A stretch of DNA of 11,434 nt from JBFJWU01 sp041623475 [NCBI: bacterium] (GTDB lineage: Bacteria; J088), in the NCBI GenBank assembly GCA_041623475.1, contig JBFJWU010000078.1, positions 1 through 11,434 of the forward strand, written 5' to 3'. How positions within the stretch are numbered: position 1 is the first letter of the stretch; each line of letters starts with the position of its first letter. Below are positions 6,998 to 11,434 of this stretch, piece by piece. The notes below the pieces were generated by a model. That model saw nothing but the letters and a program-made list of their open reading frames with translations. It made no database searches and was not told the origin of the DNA. Made by a program: the position numbers and the translations under genes.

Positions 6998-8188
6998 TCA
7001 GGCTGGCGCGGCCTCTGTCTTGATTGGCGCTGAGCAAAACCATTCGTAATCAATTAATTCGTTGATTGTCGGATTGTCCCCGCACAACGGGCACGCCGGG
7101 TCGTTCTGGACCTTCAGTTCGCGGAACTTCATGGCCAGCGCGTCGAAATGCAGCAACCGACCGACCAGCGGCTCGCCGATGTCCAGCAGGACCTTGATCG
7201 TTTCTGTCGCCTGCATTGTGCCCACCGTTCCCGGCAGGATGCCCAGGACACCGGCTTCGGCACAACTGGGTGCCAGTTCCGGCGGTGGCGGTTCCGGGTA
7301 CAGGCAGCGATAGCAGGGGCCTTCGTCTGCCTTGTATACCGTCACCTGGCCTTCAAAGCGAAAGATCGATCCATCGACAATGGGGATCTTGCGCATGTAG
7401 CAGGCATCATTGATCAGGTAGCGCGTCGGGAAGTTGTCGCATCCGTTGACGACCACATCCCAGCCGTCATCAAAAATTTCAAACACGTTGTCCGACGTCA
7501 GGCGCTTCTGGTACGTGACGACATCCACGTCGGGGTTCAGGTTCTTGATGAACTCGCGGGCGCTGTCTACCTTTGGGCGCCCGACGTCCACCGTCCGATG
7601 GATGACCTGCCGCTGCAGATTGGACTCGTCGACGACATCGGCATCGATGATCCCGATCGTGCCGACCCCGGCGGCCGCCAGGTAGATCGCGGTCGGGCTG
7701 CCCAGCCCGCCGGCGCCAACCATCAGCACGCGGCTGTTCAGCAGCTTTTCCTGGCCTTCGGCACCGACCTCCGGCACCAGCAGGTGGCGGCTGTAACGTG
7801 CTGACCGGACTTTGGCGTCGTCTTTTTTCATGTCGAATGGCAGGCCGGCGTTCTTCCAGCCGTTGAACCCGCCGTCCAGGTTGATGACGTTGCTGTAGCC
7901 CAGGTCGGCCAGCGCCTTGGCGGCAAACAGGCTGCGGGTGCCGGACGCACAATAAACAACAACGTCCCGGTCCTTGTCCTTGACTTCGTCTTCAATCCGC
8001 AGTTCCAGAAAGGTCCGGGGGATAAAAACCGCACCCGGGACGTAGCCCTGGGCGTTTTCATCCGCTTCACGGACGTCAATGACCGTCAGTCCGTCTGCAT
8101 CGGACTGTAACCGGTCCTGGACCTCCTGTGGCGAGATCGTGGGTACAGAACTTCGCAGTCCCGCCAGAATGTCATCTTTAGCCGACAT
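6998..8188 (-). CDS. moeB: rhodanese-ThiF/MoeB fusion, sulfur-carrier adenylyltransferase
   Basis: A 396-residue two-domain enzyme. Residues about 16-118 are a rhodanese: IDVREADE (37-44), GAVFIP (52-57) and the active loop CASGTRS with Cys80, a sulfur-accepting cysteine. Residues about 128-390 are an E1-like adenylating domain: RYSRHLLVPEVG (131-142), the nucleotide loop GAGGLGSP (158-165), DADVVDESNLQRQ (182-194), Cys309 in SCAEAGVLG as the likely thiol acceptor, and zinc ligands CYRC (292-295) and CPLC (366-369). The enzyme should adenylate the C-terminal glycine of a small ubiquitin-like sulfur carrier (MoaD, ThiS or CysO type) and pass sulfur to it. MoeZ and MOCS3 have the rhodanese at the other end. 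No carrier gene is in the window. ATG at 8188 has AGGAG seven bases upstream. Co-orientation with a sulfite-type reductase argues for a sulfur-assimilation role as well as, or instead of, molybdopterin synthesis. Confidence 0.92.
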   Translation of the reverse strand: MSAKDDILAGLRSSVPTISPQEVQDRLQSDADGLTVIDVREADENAQGYVPGAVFIPRTFLELRIEDEVKDKDRDVVVYCASGTRSLFAAKALADLGYSNVINLDGGFNGWKNAGLPFDMKKDDAKVRSARYSRHLLVPEVGAEGQEKLLNSRVLMVGAGGLGSPTAIYLAAAGVGTIGIIDADVVDESNLQRQVIHRTVDVGRPKVDSAREFIKNLNPDVDVVTYQKRLTSDNVFEIFDDGWDVVVNGCDNFPTRYLINDACYMRKIPIVDGSIFRFEGQVTVYKADEGPCYRCLYPEPPPPELAPSCAEAGVLGILPGTVGTMQATETIKVLLDIGEPLVGRLLHFDALAMKFRELKVQNDPACPLCGDNPTINELIDYEWFCSAPIKTEAAPA

Positions 8189-8197
8189 AGCCTTGCT

Positions 8198-8258
8198 CCT
8201 GTTGTCTGCAGGCCCTTATTGTAAACCCGATTCCGGTCCTTCGGACAACGGGCCCTGC
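8198..8258 (-). promoter_or_regulatory. structured 5' leader of the moeB-like gene (candidate)
   Basis: The roughly 118-nt leader predicted from the promoter near 8313 can form mutually exclusive helices. In one, 8244-8252 pairs with 8198-8206 (8 of 9 bases), which would occlude part of the AGGAG ribosome-binding site. In another, 8250-8258 pairs with 8208-8215 with one bulged G. A short hairpin with stem 8236-8239/8243-8246 competes with the first. I recognise no known riboswitch class; the helices are short and could be chance. Confidence 0.25.
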
Positions 8259-8312
8259 GGTACGCCGGTTCGATTTCGTAATGAAACTCGCCATTGGCCA
8301 GCAGGAACATCC

Positions 8313-8342
8313 ATTATAACCATAACCTGCGGCCGCTTGCAA
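8313..8342 (-). promoter_or_regulatory. promoter of the sulfur cluster
   Basis: On the minus strand TTGCAA (8342-8337) and a perfect TATAAT (8318-8313) are separated by 18 bases. The predicted start near 8306 gives a leader of about 118 nucleotides before the ATG at 8188. The spacing and the -10 box make this a good sigma-70-type candidate. Confidence 0.65.
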
Positions 8343-8346
8343 ATAG

Positions 8347-8363
8347 TACATTTATTAAATGTA
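8347..8363. repeat. 17-bp AT-rich palindrome, candidate operator
   Basis: TACATTTATTAAATGTA has two perfect 8-base arms around a single central T. It lies 5 bases upstream of the -35 box of the sulfur-cluster promoter and about 100 bases upstream of the acyl-CoA dehydrogenase promoter. AT-rich DNA produces such palindromes easily, so its role as a binding site is a guess. Confidence 0.4.
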
Positions 8364-8439
8364 ATTACAGATGTGCTTAAAATAAGAAATAATACCAATA
8401 CTACATTAAAAAAGTGATTAAATAGGGACCTGGCCGACA

Positions 8440-8457
8440 TAAGTTAGCGTACACTTA
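8440..8457. promoter_or_regulatory. second TetR-type operator, before the acyl-CoA dehydrogenase
   Basis: TAAGTTAGCGTACACTTA matches the perfect palindrome at 2754-2771 at 15 of 18 positions; both outer arms (TAAGT and CACTTA) and the AGCG core are conserved. It ends 6 bases upstream of the -35 hexamer at 8464. The likeness to the TetR gene's own operator makes this a probable binding site for the same regulator. Confidence 0.7.
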
Positions 8458-8463
8458 CTTAGT

Positions 8464-8492
8464 TTGACGGATGTGTCGGACTCGTCTATGCT
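8464..8492 (+). promoter_or_regulatory. promoter of the acyl-CoA dehydrogenase operon
   Basis: TTGACG (8464-8469) and TATGCT (8487-8492) are separated by exactly 17 bases. Transcription would begin around 8498-8500, so the ATG at 8502 would be at or almost at the 5' end of the mRNA. The only nearby GGGA is two bases from the ATG, too close to act as a ribosome-binding site, which supports a leaderless message. Confidence 0.6.
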
Positions 8493-8501
8493 TTTGGGAC
8501 G

Positions 8502-9671
8502 ATGGATTTCCGCTACACAGATGAAATGCGCTCGCTGCGCGACACCGTACGCAAATTTGTGTCGGACACGGTCATGCCGCACGTGGCAACGATCGAGGCC
8601 GACGACGTCATTCCCGATGAGATCTTTGATGCTGCCCGCGAACTGGGGCTGTTCGGGATGACGGTACCGGAGGAATACGGTGGCCTGGGCCTGTCGACGC
8701 AGGAGAAAGCGATCATCCACGAAATGCTGGGTCGCGGTCCCTGGGGGGTCGCCAGCTACTTCAGTGTCCATACCGGAATCGGTTGCGTCGCCCTGGCCAG
8801 GTTTGGCAGCGACGAACAGAAGAAGAAGTACCTGCCGCCGATGGCGGACGGATCAATCATCTGTGCCTTTGCCCTGACCGAACCCGAGGCCGGCAGCGAT
8901 GCTGGTGCCCTCAAGACCACAGCGGTCCGTGACGGCAACGAATGGGTTTTGAACGGCACCAAGCACTTTATTACCAATGCACCGGTGGCCGACCTGTTTA
9001 CCGTGTTTGCCCGGACCAACGACAGCGGCGGCAGCAAGGGTGTGTCGACGTTCCTGGTCGAACGGGAGTCACCGGGTTTGTCGATCGGGCAGATCTATGA
9101 CACCATCGGTCATCGCGGCAGCCGGATTTCGGAAATCCTGTTCGAGGACGTCCGCGTCCCGGCGGCCAATATGATTGGTGCCGAGGGCCAGGGCTTCAAG
9201 AACGCCTTTGCCGCGCTCAACGTTGGCCGGACGATGCTCAGCGCCCGCTGTGTCGGCGCGGCCCAGCGCGGCCTGGAACTGGCCACCGAATACGCCCAGG
9301 AACGCAAAACATTCGGCAAGGCGTTGATGGATCATCAACAGATCGGATTCTGGCTGGCCCAGATGAATGCCGAAATCGATGCCGGTCGCGGCCTGGTTTA
9401 CCGGTCCGCCTGGCGCATCGACGAAGGGCTGGATGCGGCCCGGGCTGCGTCCACGGCCAAAGCGTTCTGCGCCGAAATGGGCTGGAAGGCAATTGACCGC
9501 GCGGTCCAGATCTTTGGCGGTGTGGCCTATATCAAGGGCGAAACCGAAATTGAACGCCTGTGGCGGGATTTCCGGGTTGTGCGGGTCTATGACGGTTCGA
9601 CCGAAATCCAGAAGATCATCATTGGCCGGCAACTGGCCAAGGGCATGCTGGAATACCCGGAGGGATTATGA
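8502..9671 (+). CDS. acyl-CoA dehydrogenase
   Basis: A 389-residue FAD-dependent acyl-CoA dehydrogenase, which introduces the 2,3-trans double bond of an acyl-CoA and passes electrons to electron-transfer flavoprotein. The three regions are in order: N-terminal helices from MDFRYTDEMRSLRDTVRKF, the beta domain with the family signature FALTEPEAGSDAGALK (about residues 124-139), and the C-terminal helical domain with ERKTFGKAL and the second signature QIFGGVAYIKG. Length is normal. The residue that is normally the catalytic base in short- and medium-chain members, Glu in YEG, is Asp364 here (VYDGSTEIQ). The position used by isovaleryl- and long-chain enzymes also lacks Glu by my alignment. The start is the first ATG after a good promoter, probably leaderless. 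The stop overlaps the MaoC start by four bases (ATGA). Substrate chain length cannot be told. Confidence 0.95.
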   Translation: MDFRYTDEMRSLRDTVRKFVSDTVMPHVATIEADDVIPDEIFDAARELGLFGMTVPEEYGGLGLSTQEKAIIHEMLGRGPWGVASYFSVHTGIGCVALARFGSDEQKKKYLPPMADGSIICAFALTEPEAGSDAGALKTTAVRDGNEWVLNGTKHFITNAPVADLFTVFARTNDSGGSKGVSTFLVERESPGLSIGQIYDTIGHRGSRISEILFEDVRVPAANMIGAEGQGFKNAFAALNVGRTMLSARCVGAAQRGLELATEYAQERKTFGKALMDHQQIGFWLAQMNAEIDAGRGLVYRSAWRIDEGLDAARAASTAKAFCAEMGWKAIDRAVQIFGGVAYIKGETEIERLWRDFRVVRVYDGSTEIQKIIIGRQLAKGMLEYPEGL

Positions 9672-10123
9672 GCGGCCCCCTGTATTACGAAGACATGCAG
9701 CCCGGCATGACCTGGACCACACCCGGCCGCACCGTGACCGAGGCCGACATCGTCAATTTTGCCGGCGTCAGCGGCGACTTTAACTGGATCCATATCGATG
9801 CCCAGGCGACCAAAGAATCACCGTTTGGCGAACGCATCGCCCACGGCCTGCTGGTGCTCAGCATGGTTACGGGCCTGCGGATGCAAAGCGGCCTGTTTAC
9901 CGGCACGGTACTGGCGTTCCTGGGGATCGAACAGTGGGCGTTCAAAAAAATTGTCAAGATCGGTGAAACGATCCACGCCGAAGTCGGCGTCGAGGAAGCC
10001 CGCGAAACGTCCAAGCCCGACCGCGGCATTGTCAAGCAGCGGGTCACCATCAAAAACCAGGATGGCGACGTGGTCCAGGAGGGCCTGTTTGTCACGATGA
10101 TGAAACGCCGTGCCGCGCCGTGA
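9668..10123 (+). CDS. MaoC-family (R)-specific enoyl-CoA hydratase
   Basis: A 151-residue single hot-dog-fold protein. The catalytic pair of (R)-specific enoyl-CoA hydratases is present as GDFNWIHID, with Asp37 and His42 at the usual five-residue separation, followed by the conserved RIAHGLLVLSM (56-66) that lines the acyl pocket. It should hydrate trans-2-enoyl-CoA, the product of the dehydrogenase just upstream, to (R)-3-hydroxyacyl-CoA, or run in reverse. The size matches PhaJ-like single-domain enzymes, which usually dimerise. The ATG overlaps the dehydrogenase stop (ATGA) and the next gene starts inside its stop (GTGA), so translation is coupled on both sides. The alternative is a dehydratase acting on acyl-carrier-protein substrates. 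Confidence 0.92.
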   Translation: MSGPLYYEDMQPGMTWTTPGRTVTEADIVNFAGVSGDFNWIHIDAQATKESPFGERIAHGLLVLSMVTGLRMQSGLFTGTVLAFLGIEQWAFKKIVKIGETIHAEVGVEEARETSKPDRGIVKQRVTIKNQDGDVVQEGLFVTMMKRRAAP

Positions 10124-10716
10124 CCGACCTGGCCAGCCAGCAGATCGTGGTCATCGGAGACCAGTCGCCGCTGGCCGCCGAGCTGTCCAGCCTGGTTCCG
10201 GGTACGCGGACCGCGCCCTGGGCCGACCCGCAGGGCCCACCTGAAGATACATCGTTGTGCCTGGTTGCCCCCCACTGGGCGACCGAACCTGACGCGCCCG
10301 AAGCCGTCCTGGATGACCTGGATGTTGCCTGGGCGTGGTTGAACCCATGGGTGCCGCTGGCCCGGGAACGGGGCAGCGGATCAATCCTGTATGTGGTGTC
10401 GCTGGATGGCATCTGCGGCACCGCTGACAACGTCCTGCTGGCCGAGCGCGACAGCGCGTTCCTGGCCCAGGCTCGGGCCATGGCCATGGAGCTGGGCCGG
10501 TTCGGGATTCGTTCCAACTGCCTGGCCGTTGGCCCGCTGCAGGGTACTGCCGGGGTCGATGATGAACAGCTGGCCAAAAACCCCATGAAACGAGTTGGCA
10601 CCTGGGCGGATGCGGCACGGTCCGCGGCATTCCTGCTGGGTGATGCGTCCAGCCACGTCAGCGGCCAGCTGCTGGTCTGTGCCGGCGGTGCCGATGTGGG
10701 CAGGATCATCCCATGA
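10120..10716 (+). CDS. degenerate short-chain dehydrogenase/reductase homologue (probably non-catalytic)
   Basis: A 198-residue SDR-fold protein that has lost its catalytic residues. The second half aligns with FabG-type enzymes: SGSILYVVSLDG (86-97), ARAMAMELGRFGIRSN (118-133), an AVGP turn (136-139), and HVSGQLLVCAGGADVG (179-194). Ser94 fits the catalytic serine, and 13 residues later the YxxxK motif reads L107-A-E-R-D111, so both Tyr and Lys are absent. At the N-terminus, VVIGDQSPLAAEL (10-22) replaces the TGxxxGxG nucleotide loop, and the region is about 50 residues shorter than usual. No frameshift is visible and the frame is intact, so it looks selected, not decayed. GTG at 10120 overlaps the MaoC stop and its own stop overlaps the next SDR's ATG. 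I infer a structural or regulatory partner of that SDR. Confidence 0.85.
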   Translation: MTDLASQQIVVIGDQSPLAAELSSLVPGTRTAPWADPQGPPEDTSLCLVAPHWATEPDAPEAVLDDLDVAWAWLNPWVPLARERGSGSILYVVSLDGICGTADNVLLAERDSAFLAQARAMAMELGRFGIRSNCLAVGPLQGTAGVDDEQLAKNPMKRVGTWADAARSAAFLLGDASSHVSGQLLVCAGGADVGRIIP

Positions 10717-11434
10717 GCGGTGTGACCGGCCGGACAGCGGTGGTTACCGGCGCCGCCCGCGGGCTGGGCCAGGCGATCGCCCAGCGGTTGATCGGCGACG
10801 GGGCCAAAGTGGTCGTTGTCGATGTCGATGGTGATGCACTTCGGCAGGGCGTTCCAGATGCGGTGGCTCATATCGCCCTGGATGTCACCGATGGTGATGC
10901 CGTCGCGAAGCTGCCACAACAGGTCCCCGGCGATCCGGCGACGCTGCTGGTCAACTGTGCCGGAATAACCGGCGACGCCATGATTTACAAAATGAGCCGC
11001 GAAATGTATCGCAAGGTCCTGGACATTAACCTGGCAGGCACCCACCGGGTGACCAACGCGCTGGTGCCGGGCATGCAGGACGCCGGTTATGGCCGGATTG
11101 TCCACTTTTCCAGCCGGGCGTGGCTGGGCAACGTCGGCCAGGCAAACTATGCCGCGTCCAAGGGCGGTGTCGTTGGCATGACCAAGGCCCAGGCGCTGCG
11201 CTGGGGACCCAATGGGATCACCGTCAACGCCATCGCACCGGGCCTGATCCGCACGCGGCTGACCGATGCCATCCCCCCGGACATTCGCCAGGGCTTTATC
11301 AACGCCATCGCCATCGGCCGCATCGGCGAACCCGACGACATCGCGTCGGTGACACGGTTCCTGTTGGACAAAGAAGCCGAATTCGTCAGCGGCCAGACCA
11401 TCCTGGTCTGCGGCGGCCGCAGCGCGGGGGCGCC
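10713..11434 (+). CDS. FabG-like SDR, 3-hydroxyacyl-CoA dehydrogenase / 3-ketoacyl reductase (partial)
   Basis: A classical SDR of which 240 residues are visible by hand translation, with no stop before the right edge. Since family members usually have about 245-255 residues, it is nearly complete. The nucleotide loop TGAARGLG (12-19), the NCAG motif (81-84), the catalytic serine (133 or 134), Tyr146 and Lys150 in YAASK, and the VNAIAPG turn (171-177) are all intact. An acidic residue after the second strand (VVVVDVDG, Asp37) favours NAD(H) over NADP(H), by family rule of thumb. It should interconvert 3-hydroxyacyl and 3-ketoacyl thioesters; after MaoC it would oxidise the (R)-isomer. ATG at 10713 overlaps the previous stop (ATGA). 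A thiolase or ketoacyl synthase would be expected just downstream but is outside the window. Confidence 0.94.
   Translation, partial: MSGVTGRTAVVTGAARGLGQAIAQRLIGDGAKVVVVDVDGDALRQGVPDAVAHIALDVTDGDAVAKLPQQVPGDPATLLVNCAGITGDAMIYKMSREMYRKVLDINLAGTHRVTNALVPGMQDAGYGRIVHFSSRAWLGNVGQANYAASKGGVVGMTKAQALRWGPNGITVNAIAPGLIRTRLTDAIPPDIRQGFINAIAIGRIGEPDDIASVTRFLLDKEAEFVSGQTILVCGGRSAGA

Larger units (their letters stand above)
8189..8501. other. 313-bp divergent control region
   Basis: No convincing gene lies in this stretch between two divergent starts. From left to right it contains the structured leader and promoter of the moeB-like gene, an AT-rich island (about 8341-8425, 69 of 85 bases A or T by hand count, in otherwise GC-rich DNA), a 17-bp AT-rich palindrome, a second TetR-type operator and the acyl-CoA dehydrogenase promoter. 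The AT-rich part could insulate the two promoters, act as an UP-like element or bind a nucleoid protein. Confidence 0.7.

Noticed and set aside
5851-7023. A 390-codon open frame on the plus strand opposite the siroheme reductase
   Set aside because: GC-rich antisense shadow of a well-supported enzyme; composition is low-complexity and no family is recognised.
6916-7053. A 46-residue N-terminal extension of the siroheme reductase
   Set aside because: It would start inside the ThiF gene and translate the hairpin. The ATG at 6915 has a ribosome-binding site and gives a normal N-terminus.
8262-8280. A GGTTCGATT word resembling a tRNA T-arm
   Set aside because: The flanking bases do not pair into a T-stem, and no acceptor, D-arm or anticodon arm can be drawn.
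8086-8310. A 74-codon minus-strand frame entering the moeB-like gene out of frame
   Set aside because: Its ATG lies before the predicted transcription start, and it overlaps the rhodanese coding region in another frame.
8216-8440. A 74-codon minus-strand frame with a hydrophobic start in the divergent control region
   Set aside because: The hydrophobicity is explained by the AT-rich DNA; there is no ribosome-binding site, and it runs through the promoter of the moeB-like gene.
10092-11105. A 337-codon open frame on the minus strand opposite the SDR genes
   Set aside because: The plus strand encodes SDR motifs throughout; the minus-strand translation is Ser/Pro/Arg-rich with no domain.

Overview
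The window is GC-rich, densely coded bacterial chromosomal DNA. A DciA-type helicase loader, a secreted protein with a C-terminal sorting-like anchor, and acyl-CoA catabolism genes under a TetR-type regulator suggest a proteobacterium, possibly an uncultured gammaproteobacterium. The lineage is inference; nothing in the window fixes it. I see no tRNA, rRNA, CRISPR array, transposase or prophage gene.

Layout. (1) 1-2736, minus strand: a TetR-family regulator, a DciA (DUF721) protein, an alpha/beta hydrolase and an NADPH:quinone oxidoreductase-like protein cut by the left edge, in one head-to-tail run. A strong promoter with an 18-bp perfect palindrome precedes the regulator. (2) 2830-4020, plus strand: a secreted, anchored protein of unknown function with a DUF11-like domain and an odd C-terminus. 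(3) 4041-8188, minus strand: a sulfur cluster made of a rhodanese-ThiF/MoeB activating enzyme, a siroheme nitrite/sulfite reductase with a long C-terminal extension, and an unrecognised 193-residue protein. (4) 8189-8501: a 313-bp divergent control region holding the promoter and leader of the sulfur cluster, an AT-rich island, a second copy of the TetR palindrome and the promoter of the next operon. (5) 8502-11434, plus strand: acyl-CoA dehydrogenase, MaoC hydratase, a catalytically degenerate SDR and a complete-motif SDR, joined by 4-base stop/start overlaps and cut by the right edge.

How the genes fit together. The right-hand operon encodes three consecutive beta-oxidation-type steps: dehydrogenation, (R)-specific hydration, and (R)-3-hydroxyacyl oxidation or the reverse reduction. 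The near-identical palindrome (15 of 18 bases) at the regulator's own promoter and at the acyl-CoA dehydrogenase promoter suggests that the TetR protein controls both itself and this operon 5.7 kb away, probably in response to an acyl-CoA. In the sulfur cluster, sulfide from the reductase could be loaded onto an unseen sulfur-carrier protein by the rhodanese-ThiF enzyme. The observations I rate highest are the shared palindrome, the SDR/pseudo-SDR pair, the sulfur cluster with its extended reductase, and the double-hydrophobic C-terminus of the secreted protein.
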